Shown in pieces: positions 10,740-23,391 of a DNA stretch of 64,000 nt (the first letter of the stretch is position 1; the number at the start of each line of letters is the position of its first letter). Source of the DNA: Ganoderma boninense (lineage: Eukaryota; Basidiomycota; Agaricomycetes; Polyporales; Polyporaceae); the NCBI GenBank assembly GCA_002900995.3, contig CM035313.1, positions 3,632,313 to 3,696,312 on the forward strand, in the 5' to 3' direction. The notes below the pieces were generated by a model. The model was not told where the DNA came from. It made no database searches and was given only the letters and a program-made list of their open reading frames with translations. Made by a program: the position numbers and the translations under genes.

Positions 10740-13700
10740 TCATCCGGTGCGCGCGTTGGCGAGTGCGTGCAGCAGCGTCGCGATCTGCTCCATCTGGCCC
10801 CGAAGCCCCACCATTTGCTCCTCCAGTGCGCCCAGCCGCTTCTCCGTGGTATCCTCCACGGGCCCTAGTACTACCTCTTCCAGCACCTCCATGCACCGGA
10901 CGAGGTTGTGCGTCGCAATATGATGCTCGCCTTGGTCAAACCCAGCCTCCTGCTCATCACACTCCCAGCAGATGAACGGCGTGGAGTCCTCTGTATCCAC
11001 AGTTGTCAGCAATACGACGTCGTGGGTCTCGTCGTAAATAACACACCTGGACAGTCTATGCAGTACAGGCATGGCCGAGATATTGGCCTCTTGCATTTGA
11101 GACAAGCCAGGGCGGGGACTTCGTCTTCTGGGTCCACCTCGGGAGACCCCATGCCCTCTTGTTGCCCAAGCGCGAGGTCTGTCTCTGCCGCAGTCGCAAC
11201 TCCAGGCTCGTCGTCCCGGTCTTGACCGCCATCCTCGCCGGCCATCTCCACATCTCCTTCCTGCACCTCCCCGAAGCTCGTCCAAAACTCGCGAGCGCGC
11301 CTCCGAAACTCCATCTCGTCCAGCACGCTCTTCGCGCGCTCGAGCCCGGCCTTCGCGTCGCGCAGGACGCGGCCGATCTCGCGGTGGTGCAGGATCGGCG
11401 CGCGGATCTTGACGAAGTCGTGCGTGGGGAGGTGCGGCGCCGCGAGGTCGTCGCGCGACTCGACCGTGCAGCCCACGCACGCGGGCTTGTCGCAGAAGTC
11501 GAACGTGAAGCGCAGGCCGCACTCCATACACACCACGCGCGTGCCGTAGATTGGCTCCCGGCAGCTGTGGCACCTGATCCCGCTGCAAGTGCAAGTGAGG
11601 GTCTGGGGCGTCAGCGCGTCGCCCTCGCCCTTCTCCGCATTGAAAAGGTAGAGACAGAAAGAGAGAAGGAGTACGTGCACTCACAAATGCGGCGGGACGG
11701 CGCGCTGCCTGTACTCCTGCCGGATGTAGAAGCACCGCACCTCGTCGAACGTCGACCGCTGCGCGAGCGCAGAGGCGCGCTCCGCGTCTTCGCGCGTTAG
11801 CTGGCTGTCCCCCTCCTTCAGGAGCAGCTCCAGGTACGCCTTGCGCCGGTCCCGCCGTTCCGCGAGGTACGCCCACGAGAACAGCCGCCGCCGCACCTGG
11901 TTGCGCACCGCTGTCAGCGCGTAGCTCCACAGTGCCGCGACCCTGTGCTCCGCGAACTCCTTCGGGTGCGGTCGGTCGACGAGGATCTCGGGCGGGACGC
12001 GCTTGAAGACGAACGTCCACGGCTGGTCGTCCTTGTCGTAGCCCCACCGGCCGGAAAGCGTCTGTGCGTCGTCCTCGAGCGTCGCGGTCCAGTACGTCTT
12101 TGGGATGCGAGCAGCGTATGTTTGTGTGAACGAGTACTCGACGGTGCCGTCGGCCCTGGTCGTATAGTCGCCGAGGATGTTGTAGTCCGTGCCATTTGCG
12201 CCGACCGAGCTCGCGCCATATGTCCGGGGGTCCACCGACGCGTGCAGGTAGAACGTGATCATGGGCGAGACGATGTTGTCCTCCGAGATCCGGATGCCGT
12301 TCCATCGTCCCAGACTGCAACCACAGCGGCGGAGAGAAAAGCACGCAGTCAGCCCAGACAAAACAAGGGAGTGGGCTTTCGTTGGAACACGTACACCAGT
12401 CGCACGGCTTGGTCGGCTGCTGCGTCGTTGCTCGTGGCTGAATCCTCCACCCGAGCGGGGTACATATCGTCGGCGGCAGAAGGGTAGTTCAGGAGCTTGC
12501 TGGCGTCGACGTCCTGGGCTTCCTTCGCGTCGTCGTACTCGACCTCGGCGAAGTCGCGTCCCCGCTGGTTCTCGAGCATCCAAAACCTGTCAAAGTCGTG
12601 CCAGTAGTCGTACTGTCACGGTCAGTCATCAGGGCGAGGCGCGGACTGGGACCATTCATATTGCGCGACGCACGAGCTCGCATGCGAATGCCCGAAATTG
12701 TGACCCTGGGTCCAATTTCTGTTGCTTGAATAGAGCTGTTACGAGGACAGGGCTGAATCAGTTGGACAGTATTGCGTCTCAGTGCCGACATACCCTCCAG
12801 ATCGTTGTGGCGTTCAGATACGGCATCAAGTACCCAGAGAATCGTGTCGGCGGAATCCCACAGCTCATCCTTGTGGATGAGCGTGTGCCGGCACAAGCGG
12901 AAGATCTCGAAGTCGCGACGAAGAAGGAGCCACAAGAGCGGGAATAGATGCTGCAGTACGTTTAGATCAGTGTTAGCAGGGAACCATCAGTCTACTCACC
13001 TTCTCAATCCGACCTGGTCCGGTGACGAGCAAAAGCGTGTCCATCGCGTCGATGTCGTATCTGACTGTTTCTAGCCCCTCGCGCAGGCGTTTTTCCTCGG
13101 CTTCGACGTAGCTCTTGAACCGGTCCTGGAGCGAGTCGGGCTGGTTCGTGTTGACGAAAGACAGGGTGAGGGTGGAGATCTTCTGCCAGACGGTCTGGAG
13201 GTACTTGTCGACGGCGGTGCGGTTCGCGGGGTGGATGTGCGGCCGGATTGCAAACATCTTCGCGCAGATGTTGACGATCATGTCCCTGTACTTCGTCGTC
13301 GTCATCTGCCATCCGATGGCCCAGTACGCCAGCCAGTGGGGGAGACTAGGGTCGATGATGACGGGATCAGTGAACTAGGTAAGTGGTATGTCCCATGCTC
13401 CGGAGAAGGCCAGACAAACCTCCACTCCTTCGGACGCGACGTAGTGAAATAATTCACTTCTTCGACGGTGATGAACCCTGACGCGTCGTCGTCGAACGCT
13501 TCCACGATTGCCTGAAGCCTACTGATGTTGATCCACTCCAACGCCCATTCGTCTTCGTCAGCCAGCCGGCTCTTGACGTTATCTGAAGGGGAGGCTTCGC
13601 GTTTGCGTTTGACCTGTTGTCGATAATAGTCACGCAGAGCAAGCACAAAATGGCGCGCCTTGACGTGGCCTGACCACCGCTGTGCAAAACGTCTCATAAG

Positions 13701-15266
13701 CAAGCTGGAGAGTAAGCGATACTGACTCGCCCACCATGTCCTTCCATATCTCATGGATGTCCTGAAAAGCGCGTTAGCTATACCAAACAGGAAGAAGATA
13801 AAGAACGTACAGGGTCGATAATCCTGTCGTGAGGACCCGCCGTCACGGCCTGGATGACACGATCACCTGCGTGGCTGACCACAGCCTCGACATTGTCCAT
13901 CAGAGCCTTGTGCTGCAAATCAAACTTGCGCTCAAACGCCTCCAGGTTCCTCTTTACGGCAGACTCGGGACTCTCGAACAGCTCATGCTTCACCGCGACT
14001 AGGTCGTTTCCATCCGCGTGTCCGTTATGCTGCTCCGCACCGTCCCGCCCGCCACTGCGTTTGTCCTGGTCGAGTGCCGTCGTAGGCCGGAACTTGAGCA
14101 GCTCCACCAGCGCGTCGTTGTCGCCCATCACGACTCTCGGCCCGCCCTTCTTCTCCACGAGCGCGGCGAGCTCCTGCTGCTCGGGCGACACGATCCGCGG
14201 GAAGACGGCGAGGAGGACGTCGATTTTTGCGTCGATCTCCTCGAGCTTCTTGTTCGCGTCGTCGACGCCCACGTTCACGTGGATCGAGAGCGCGAAGACG
14301 AACGCACCGCGGCGCTTCGCGAAGAGCTCGACGAACGTCTTGAGCCGGTCGTCCCAGCTCGAGCTCGCGATGACCTTCGTGAGCAGCTTCTTCTTCGCGT
14401 ATGTGTCGCACTCGTTGGCGCACGCCTTGATGTCTTCCGCCGTCTGCTTGATGAGCTCCTCCATCCGCGCCTTGATCGTCTGGCCGTCGGGTCCGACGCT
14501 CTCTGGGTCCTTGATGCCGCGCAACCTACATGACCATGAGCGCTGGTCAGGAGTACCAGGAAGGCTGAAGTGTGTATGAACGCACTGGAGCAGGGCCTCC
14601 ATCATGTCGCGCATCTCGACGAAGAGCATGCCGATCTTCTTGTCGTTGGCGCGGCGCTTCACGTCGAGCTCCACCACGACGCGAAAGGCACCGACGGCGA
14701 CTGTAGTGCCAGTGAGACTACTATGCCCTCCAATCGGATGCACAGGTTAAATACTTACTTCCGATGAATGGGTGGATTTGCGCAACGTCGTTCAACGCCT
14801 TGAGAAGCCCTGGAAGGCTGTCGACCAGCTTGTTGATGCCGTCCTTAACCGGCTGCATCAAGTCGCTGTCGTACGCCGGCTTCACCAGCTCTACGACGCT
14901 CTTCCCTGTCTCAACCTTATCCTGCATAGACTCCACCGCCTCGCCTGGCAAAATCTATCGTGAGCTTCGTCTTGAACAGCGGCCTGAGGTCAGGCATTGC
15001 TTACCAGCTTTATCGAGGGCTTTCCGCCGCTTCGAGCCTTCGTACTTCTGGACCGATGGCTCCGCGTCGCGGACTGCCTGGAAAGCTCCCTTGATGTGGT
15101 CCATAGCGTCGACCTTGCCATTCTCGTCCTTGCCATCCTGCGTTGCTGCGGAGGCCGACGCTTCCAATTCGGGCGCAGCGGTGCTCACGGCCGCCCCCGC
15201 GACCGCATCTGGAGATGGCGGGGCGGGACTGGGTGTCTTTGGGCGTTTGCTGAAGAATGACGGCAT
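10740..15266 (-). CDS. Large EF-hand / ZZ-type zinc-finger protein of agaricomycetes, function unknown
   Basis: complement(join(10740..10990, 11047..11582, 11685..12314, 12395..12612, 12674..12735, 12794..12950, 13000..13345, 13420..13679, 13735..13761, 13811..14525, 14586..14700, 14759..14944, 15005..15266)) = 1254 aa, all thirteen phases close. Order: Pro/Ala/Ser N-terminus; helical block (HPFIG...GAFRVVVELDVKRR...DTYAKKKLLTKV); EF-hand loop DDDASGFITVEE (about 499-510); helical block ending YDIDAMDTLLLVTGPGRIEK; beta-rich domain starting LGRWNGIRI; two Cys-rich fingers near 994-1030 (CHSC...CMEC...CDKPACVGC) and 1155-1185 (CLKCKRP...CIDC...CWECD); C-terminal coiled coil. I recognise this architecture as a multi-copy agaricomycete family with no assigned role. 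A Ca2+-responsive scaffold is only a guess. Exon 9 is 27 nt. Confidence 0.88.
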
Positions 15267-15996
15267 CGCCGAACTACCTATAAGCCCATACCGTTATGGT
15301 CTGCGCTGTCGGTAAGGAGGTCGGTACTTACTTACCAAGGCAGCAGGGGAAGAACGGGATGGTTGGAGGCCACTCGACAGGGCTGCGACTTACATATGCA
15401 TACCGCAAACGCGTCAAACAGACCGCAGAGATGGCGCGCGAGTTACGTGAGGTGTTCTGGAAGGAACCGCATTCGAGTCAGTACGGACGTACGGAGGGGA
15501 AATACTCGTAATGTATAAGGCCCATCAAGCTTAGGTGATAATCACTTTTAATTTGACATCGATTTGCAATGCAGTGAGTAGCTCGGCAAGCCCGAATCCG
15601 ACCTCCTCGGGAGCCAGAGTTCGAAACAGTTCTTTGCGGCAGCGTAGCCTCCTCCTTCTTGTTCCAGAAGTCCTCAGTCGTCTTCCAGACGGAGCTTGCA
15701 AGTATTTCCAGTTTCATTATACAGATAATAAGTACCAGTAGACGAGATGTCCCCGCAAGCTTGTCAACGCCTGGATGGCAACTTGCGACTTTGAAGACAT
15801 CAGACATGCGCCGGCCGCCAGCATAAAGCCTCAAGCACAAGTCCAGGACAGCGGAGCAAAAACAAACGAAGACGTAGAGTCTCACAGAACAATAGCGGGC
15901 TTCAAGAGATATACACTGCAAGCGGAGCAGCCTAACGATGAAAAGCGATCAAGACGAAACGAATGTGACCAAGCGTAAAGAAGCCAGCGCCGAGTC
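15267..15996. other. Intergenic, no gene recognised
   Basis: 730 bp between the start of the EF-hand gene and the stop of the aspartic peptidase gene. Short unrelated open frames only. Confidence 0.5.
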
Positions 15997-18305
15997 TTAG
16001 TCCGAGTATTGAGTGCTGGCCGCCTCCATAGGCTCCTTGAACCGCACGGGCGCGTACCGGCCGGGCCCGCCGCTGCTCGCTCTCTTCCCCCGCCGCACGC
16101 ACATCGTCACCACCACTGCAAGCAGCGCGACGCCGACGGCGAGGTTAGCCGCGAGCAGCGCGAGCACGACCTTGCCGTACTTGTCGCCCCAGCTCTCACC
16201 ACCATTCTCGCCAGAGTCTGTCGACGCCGCACCAGAGAGGTGCGCGGCGAGCGTGTCGGGGGCCTGTGTCGCCCCAGACGTTGCTGTTGTCGCTGTCGTT
16301 GTCGTTGGGGTGGTGGCAGGACCGCTTGTCGCTGTCGAAGTTGTCGCGGGGGTCGAGCTGGAGTGGCCCTCGTAGTACACGATGAGCGCCGGGTCGAGCG
16401 GGAGCGGAAGCTGCGACAGCGTCGCCGTGCGGTTCGCGTGGAACTCGTGCCACATCGTCGCACTGTCTGTGGTCGAGACCATCTGCACGAACGGGATGCC
16501 ATCTGGGTTCGTCAGGTTCCAGTCGCCGTAGTCGAAGCTGCAGAAGACGAGGATGACGAACGGATGCAGTCAGCCGCAGCTCGAGCCTGGGAGCGCGCAC
16601 CACACACGAGTTGAACAAGAACTCACGAAGCGTAGACGTTGTGCAGGAACGCGTCGGCGAGGATGATGTCGTAGCCATCGGCAGCCGTTGGTGCGATATC
16701 GAAGGACTGGAAGGTGTTAATGCATCCGGTGATCTCGTTGTTCCACTTCTCGTTGATGGACAGAGTCGCGGTCACCGGGAACGTCAAGTCCAGCGGGTGG
16801 ATGGGGAATTCCTGGCCGCTGCAAAGCCCACGCACGAGCACGCACGCCGTCAGCATACGTTCGAGACGCGCTCAGAACTAACTCGAACGTACCCAAATAC
16901 GAAGGTGACATTCGGGCTGTTGTCGCACGGCATCAGCCACAGCTCCGAGTCGTCGTCGTACACAGCCCCAGGCACGCTCCCATAGATCGCGGCAATAGCA
17001 GCCGCAGGCAGTGCCGGGAACGAGGAGCCCGTGTCAAGCGTGGCCACGATCTTTCCAGCGGGGACGTTCGCGACGACAGACTCATTGAACGCGAAGCTCT
17101 CCCCGTTCACGAGCATCGCGTCCATGGCGACGCTCCAGTGCTGCGGCGCCGCGCGGGGGAGCTGTGGCGCCGTCCCGACGTTATCATACCCCGTCGCGTG
17201 CGCCGAGATCACGAGAAGGCCGTCCGCCGTGTCCGCGAGCTCAGACGCAGGGCGCGTCAGCTGCACGTCGAAGCTGTTCCGGAGGGCGGGCTCCTGTGCG
17301 AAGAGTGCGGTCATGGGGGAGAGCGCGAGTGCGTCGGCAGCCTCGGCGCCCCACTCGTGCTGCACCTTGGCGTGGATCGCGCCCACGTCGAACGCCATGC
17401 CCAGGATCCCGTCGTAGCCCTTGAGGTCGAAGCCGTGCACGTCCGCCGTGGCTGCGACGTGCACGAATGCTGTGCGTGTGCATGTCGGGCGAGATGATCC
17501 AGCGGCGGGTCAGCAGAGATCCGAGAAAAGCGGATTGCGCGTACTTACCCTGCCGGTGGACGGTGAGCTCGCCTATCTTGAGATCGGCAAAGCTGATTTT
17601 CCCCTCGACATGGTTTTCTCCGTACGTCTCGGACGTCGCCAGGTCCGTCGTGTTTGTGAACTGCACGGGGGTGGTCCGCGCCGGGGTGGATCCAGAGATC
17701 GGAGGAGCCCGTGTCCAGCTGGACCGTAAAGTCTACACAGTGACAGAGGGAGACACGTCAGCTGGCTCCTGGTCCATCTCATTTGCTCATCGACCGGGAG
17801 TGGACGAGAACTCACTTTGCCCACCCAGCGTGATCTCGACCGCGTACCATACTTGGTCCGAGGTGTCCACGTCGAGGTTTTCGGCTGTGACATTGGCAGG
17901 CGGGTCGGCCCTTCTCGCGAGGCCAAAGCTAGACTCATACCGTCGACGATGTCCCTGTCCACTCGTAGTAGTGGTGGTGGGGCCCTTGCTCTCGAACTGA
18001 CGGCACGAATTGAGTTTGCCGGTACTGGAACAATAGGCCGAGAAGACCTCGCGGTCAGTCACATCCGCAAATTTGACCGCGAGGCTGCTGCAGTAGGACA
18101 GATATCGGCTGCAGTACGTCTTGTGGTCGAGGATGCTGGTGCAGGCAGTCTTCAACAGGCCTCTGCCCTTTGCGCATGACGGGGAGCGGGAAAGTTGTGG
18201 GTGGACCGTGAGGGGGACGGGGCCGCTGTCTGCGAGGACGCTCCCGGCGCCGAGCACCAGTAGCACCACGGTCGAGAGGAGTTGGAAGTGAGGAGAGGGT
18301 AACAT
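15997..18305 (-). CDS. Membrane-anchored A1 family aspartic peptidase with a frame break after the first active site
   Basis: complement(join(15997..16537, 16627..16818, 16893..17469, 17549..17732, 17816..18305)), about 660 aa. Signal peptide LLSTVVLLVLGAGSVLA; a Cys-rich propeptide-like region; first catalytic motif VQLDTGSSDLW (about 170-180); flap region; second catalytic motif VATLDTGSSFPALP; Ser/Thr-rich linker (TTPTTTTATTATSG); C-terminal TM helix VVLALLAANLAVGVALLAVV followed by a basic cytosolic tail. This is the yapsin/CtsD-like membrane-anchored layout. Directly after DLW (near 17690) the frame shifts: the continuation STPARTTPVQFTNTTDL is in another frame, and the summed exon length is 1 nt over a multiple of three. 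No intron can explain it, since no GT lies in the stretch. Either a null allele or a sequence error. The rest is intact. Confidence 0.85.
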
Positions 18306-19555
18306 TGGGAGCAAAAGACTGAGAAGGAGCGGGGGCGTAGCGAAGAACAAGCAAAGAGCGGATGTCAGCAAATGTACATGGAAAGACAAGTGCATACACG
18401 GTCATGATTAATGTTGGGCATATTCAAATGCGCACTGCGAGTCTTGGCGCACTCCGTTGCGTTGGGTGCGCCTCGACGTTTCGGGCCCGGCGTTTCCAAG
18501 GAACGCTAGGGAACGCTTTCCCATGACAGGGCGGTGCTGATGGACAAAGCATTTACAATTCAAAATAAATACCGGACGTCGATTGTGGGAAGATGCCATT
18601 TGTGGTGCAGACGATGGCATAACGATACTGTTCGAATTGAAATTATTTAGGCCCTGTCATACGCACGAGGACGGAGAGTTCAGTAGAATGATACTTCGAC
18701 CGGTATGAAAGAATCTGACGCACCACATGAGTATGGGCGTAGCGACGCTGGACGGTTGACAAGTTTGGCTGTGGGAGATTCGGCGACGATCCAAGGTCTC
18801 GCACTCGAGAGGGGAGAGGGCGGTCATCAGGCCGGACTTGAAATTTGCACCGGAATTTCAGGTCGCACCGCAAATGAGATAGCTTCCTCGAGGCATAAGT
18901 ACGTACGGCAGGAACCACATCCTGTGTGTTAGCCGCTGTCATCCTTGGACCCGAAGTCCCCGCAAATGCGGGTAAGAGAAGACAAACGCTCAGCACGCGC
19001 CAATTGCGGTGAGATAGGGAATGCGGTCGCGCGCCTCCAGGTCACCGGGGACAACAAACGCCGTGAAAGATCGTGCTCAGCCTCCCACGCGAATGCTCGA
19101 CAATTCAGGTTTGTCGCTGCGCAGGCGGCAGGACATCCAGGCAGTGCTCACAGATCTGCGGGCTCGGAGAGAGTATCGGAGACCGAGACTCCAGATGACA
19201 TGACAAAGCGACGTACGTACAGTCCACCAATGCTGAAAGGTACGGGGGGTGCCGGAGAAGTATGGCCTATGCTCCGAGTAGTACCTATGTGGGACCACCT
19301 GTGGACCGACACAAAATCAGAGTACTGTCAACCACATCCCTGCACTTGAATCATAGATCCTGGGCTGTCGGTGATTGCAGCGGGAAAAGCCGCTGTGAAG
19401 ACTGTCCCACTCATACGACGAAGTCGACAAGGCCGTGTCTCCAGAACCAAGCTAGCGACCATGACCCAAAAGCTGGTATACCGTGTTATTAGATGTCATA
19501 GGGATGCGAAACGAACCAGCGCCCCCGGGAAGAAGAGAATACTAAGAAATAGCGG
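18306..19555. other. Intergenic, no gene recognised
   Basis: Upstream region of the aspartic peptidase. Short open frames without recognisable similarity. Confidence 0.45.
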
Positions 19556-19739
19556 ATGGCTTCCCATCAGCCTTTGCGTCTCCTTACGAGAGGAGATAAT
19601 CTGAGAGTCGTCACTAGACACCAAGCTGGCGACACGTTTCGTTGGTCCTGCGCAGGCGCGCTCAATATCATCGTTTCCGTGCTGCCCGAGAGTAGCGTCC
19701 ATAGCCGACAGTTCGTGGGGCAGAAGAGATTCATGGTGG

Positions 19740-20085
19740 GGTCCAGCTGGCTGCGACCAAAGACACCTAAGGAACGGAAAGTCATTGTGCGGGCGAAGTG
19801 TAGGATAGCCCCGACAGCGCAGAAACTATTGACGCATATCCTCTTTGGATGCGAAGCAGAAGGACAGGCGAAAATATGGGAACTACTCACACAAGCCTGG
19901 AAACTCACTCAGCAGTCATCATGTACGCCCCGCTGGAGCAACGCTCTTGGGGTGATTTGCGCGGTCCTCAGAAGCGAGTTCGGGTTCGCTCCCGTGCATC
20001 GTAGCAGCGATGGACGATCCTCCGGTTTGATTTACCGCGCCTGACCTGGAAGCTGAGATGTGAACGCGATGTGCTGCCATCAGTT
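19740..20085 (+). mobile_element. Relic of a LINE-type retrotransposon C-terminus (RNase H region)
   Basis: Translated fragments follow the C-terminal part of agaricomycete RT/RNase H elements: a Cys-containing approach, then THILFGCEAEGQAKIWEL and AWKLT, and about 110 nt later LPRLTWKLRCERD, comparable to the family's HILxxCxAxGQxxxWxL ... HLIWKLRCERV. The last piece is in a different frame from the first and stop codons intervene, so it is dead. I see no RT domain upstream and cannot place the element ends. Confidence 0.6.
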
Positions 20086-21075
20086 CACAGCGCAGGAAGC
20101 ATTGAACCGATGTACACCACTGTTGTCGTTGGACAGATGAACGGTGGTCATCGCGGTCGGGACACGCTTCCTGAATTCGACCAATAATCTCGCTGAACCC
20201 CCCCCTCCCCCCGAAAAAAACGACGTACTTATTCTGTGTAAACACGTTTCGCTTGAGCAGCCTCCTGCAGGCCTACTCTCCATGCAGCATACGAAGTGAA
20301 GGCGTAAAGTGCTCTTCCTCGGAAGTTCGTGAGCAGGTCGAGGGCATCTGCGATGGATCACACACCTCAATGTTGAGCACCTTTTATTTTATTTTATTAC
20401 AAATTGAACTCACATTACGACTATTCCTCTGTGCCCATACTTCACGTATCATGTAGTTGAATTTGATGGGATCCCCGGCTGTACAGGAGCGATGGCGCAA
20501 GAGTTACGGCTGCGAGTCCAAGACCACAGGTGTATGCCAGCAAGGAGAAGCGTTAAAATCACGGGATAGTGTTCCAATGGCATGCAGTGAGGCCTGAGAG
20601 CCAGAGAAGAATACTACATATCGTTGAATACGGAGTACTAAAGTACCAGGTAGTGGCCAAGTAGCAGCGTGCGGGGAGGAAGTACAAGTAAGAAGGCCTT
20701 CAAATACTCAAGGCGCTAGATAAGACTAAAGCGATGCAAACATCGAACCCGAGTTCGTCCGATACTAGTAGTCCGCAAAGGTGCTGCCTGCTCTATGTAT
20801 ACTACTGTAAGTGGGATCAACGTCAACTCTGGCGACAACCGCGACTTCACCCCTAGAACCGAGAGCGCCTCCCTGGCGATGCCGCGGCCGGATGCACATA
20901 CGGGCACATAATCCAGGTCGTGGTATACACAACTAGCCAGAACACATACGACGAACCAAAAAGAGTCAGTCGACGGAGACTTCATTGGCAGCATAATGAC
21001 CCGGAGGGGAGGCAGAAACAAAACATGTACAGCGACGAAAGCGACCGAGCGACATGGGACATAACATCATCACGA
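20086..21075. other. Intergenic, no gene recognised
   Basis: Includes a C-run followed by A7 at about 20199-20220. No coding similarity seen. Confidence 0.45.
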
Positions 21076-23391
21076 TCAGTTCGGCTTGACCTCGGTCATG
21101 ACCGTGACACCGTACGGTGTCTTATGGCCCACCAGCTCCTCCAGCTCCTCCTCCTCCTCCGCATCGCCGTCGTGGAGGCTCCACCGCGCCATGCGCGACT
21201 GCAGCGCGCCCCACCGCACCCACCAGTCGTCCGCCTCGTCCTCGGGGTCCATCGCGTAGATGTCCTCAATAGCCGCCATCAGCTGCTCGCTCGACTTCGC
21301 CTGCACCGTCTGCTTCCCCTTGAGCGTCTCCAGGCCCTGGTCGACCTGCCGCACCATCTCCCGGTCGTGCGCGGCCGCGACCGACGGCGGGATCGAGATC
21401 GCGAAGATGTTGCCCGCCGCCCGTCTCATGACGTCCTCGACCCGCTCCTGTCGCACCTCCTGCACCGCCGACAGGAAGCTGTCGATCTGTTCCTTCCGGC
21501 TCAGGTGCGAGAATATGCGCCCGAGTGCCGCGGCATCGCCCGTCGACATCCCGAGCCCGCAGATCGTGCCCAGCTGGGGATCAGATGTGAGGCGAAGAGG
21601 AGGGGCGAATGTGACCGTGACACTTACGATGAGGGGATGCGCGCCTTCTCCGAGGACGATTAGCCTGCCGTCTGGGTGTACCCACTCCGGACAGGAATTG
21701 CGCTTGATCATGGGAACGCAGATAACTTTTGGCGCGCTCACCACGAGCTCTCGCAATCTGGGGATCAGAGCGCAAAAAACACGTGAGCATCAGGTAGGTC
21801 CTCCCTGCGCAGAGAAGACTGAACGGGCTCACAGCGGGTCCGCGTTGTCCATCATAGCCTTGATCTCCTCACTGTCCGCCTCCCAAATAGTTCCCGGCCG
21901 CCCTTCTCCGTAGGAAGGTCCGTACACGAACAACACGAACTCAGATTCCCCCGTTATTGGTTTTTTCTGGCGATCAAGCAGGTCTTGTATAAGCCATGCA
22001 CGTTCCAAAAATGTTGGCGACCTACGATTGGGCATCCGATCGCACTGAACTCTGCACCGAGCCATGTGAAGAGCTGTTCCCAAAATTTAGCAGTCAGCAA
22101 CGACAATGGGCCAAGCAACGACAACGACAACGACGGTCAAGCACGTACATTTTGCCGGAGCTTATCCCTGAAGGCTTCGTCCCGGATGTTATCGAGTGCC
22201 GAGTCTGGAAGCAGCATACTGGGAGAAGAGACTGATGGGTGAGCTGGTCCGCACATGTCGGGTAGAATCAGCGAGTGTCGGTCCCACGTACGCGTACAGC
22301 TGCATCCCTGTTGGCTCGCCGGTCTCACCCTCCCCCAACGCCTCGAGGACGGACGTCCTAGTCACCCAGCCCTTCCACAGCCACCCGTCGCAGCCGACGA
22401 GGACGTCTGCGTGCACGACCTCCCCGTTCTCGAGCGTGACCCACGGCCGTTCTCGGTGCGGGTGCACGCTGGCGACCTTCATCGGGGCGCGGATCGTCAC
22501 ACCGAGCTCGATGGCGGTTTCGGCGAGGATCTTGCGCAGCTCGAAGAACTGCGAGGAGCCGCGGGAAGCTCAGAGAAGGGCCGAGACCGTGACCGAGACC
22601 GAGACGACGGGTGGATACGCACGTGGATGCAGAGGAAGTCGCCCCCCGTCTCCCCAATCACCTCGTCTTCCCACTCGTGGCTGCCGTAGACTCCGCCGGT
22701 ATCGTCTGGATTCGAAAACACGTGCGGGGTTAACGTTTGAACAGCGAAACCCGGCAATGCGACGCCATCAGCATCTTTACACCTTTCTGAGCGCTCCTGA
22801 ACGACCCTGAGTGCCAGCGGAAGGGGCTTCGGGAGCCCTCAGAAGCTCCTGGCTCTAAGCCAGCTGTCCAGCAGCTGGCTTAGAGCCTTTGAGGGCCTGA
22901 GGAGGCATGAGACGCTTATGAGACGCCTCTTCAGGACGTCAAGGACGTTCAGGATACCCCCAGGAGGTAGTCAAGTTGCTGATGGTTCACCGTCGAGACT
23001 CACAAGCTGCGAATACGCTCCCCGTTGCCTTTACAGACACGTCCCTCAGCCGCTTCTCCAAACCCCAACGGTAGTATATCTTGGTCGAGTTTGGAGGTAG
23101 ACGGCATCCTGTATCGATGGCATTCTGTCGTCGTTGGAGAGGGGAGGCGTGTCAGCGTGGGATGTGTGGAATAAGGACCTGGATTGCGGCACGGACCGGT
23201 TCTAATAGCGGGAAGATGTCAAAGACTGTGACATTGTGGCCGGCACGACGGAGAGCAATAGCAGAGGAAAGACCGGTGATGGATCCGCCGATGATGATGA
23301 AATCAATGGGCAGAAAATCAGGGTGAAGCTGCCGCGATTGTGATCAGTATTGAAATGTAGATGTAGGATGGATGAGACGGTGGCGCACCAT
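21076..23391 (-). CDS. FAD-dependent monooxygenase (PF01494 type), paralogue 1
   Basis: complement(join(21076..21573, 21628..21757, 21833..21966, 22026..22073, 22149..22218, 22292..22548, 22623..22705, 23004..23124, 23197..23328, 23389..23391)) = 491 aa. The N-terminal dinucleotide fold IDFIIIGGSITGLSSA...AGHNVTVFD binds FAD. Further conserved blocks are GCRLPPNSTKIYYRWGL, DVLVGCDGWLWKGWVTR (DG motif) and LIVLGEGAHPL (in place of GDAAHP, contacts FAD ribityl/phosphate). The C-terminus is helical and acidic. Exon 1 is only the ATG; the donor GTGCG follows at once, exactly as in the paralogue at 24616-26687. Fungal relatives hydroxylate aromatics such as salicylate or secondary metabolites; substrate unknown. 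Intron 3 is 298 nt because of an inserted fold-back element; the matching intron in paralogue 2 is 63 nt. Confidence 0.88.
22795..22954. mobile_element. Fold-back (MITE-like) element inside a monooxygenase intron
   Basis: Outer inverted repeats TCCTGAACG (22795-22803) and CGTTCAGGA (22946-22954) bracket a perfect 16-bp palindrome, GGCTCTAAGCCAGCTG (22851-22866) against CAGCTGGCTTAGAGCC (22872-22887), with a 5-nt loop. Weaker pairing (GCCCTCA/TGAGGGC) extends between. It is absent from the corresponding intron of the paralogue, which supports insertion. No coding capacity. Confidence 0.6.

Noticed and set aside
10740..12344. A 534-codon open minus-strand frame treated as one exon
   Set aside because: It mixes true coding and shadow frames. 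The family peptides require splitting at 11047-11582 and 11685-12314 with introns between.
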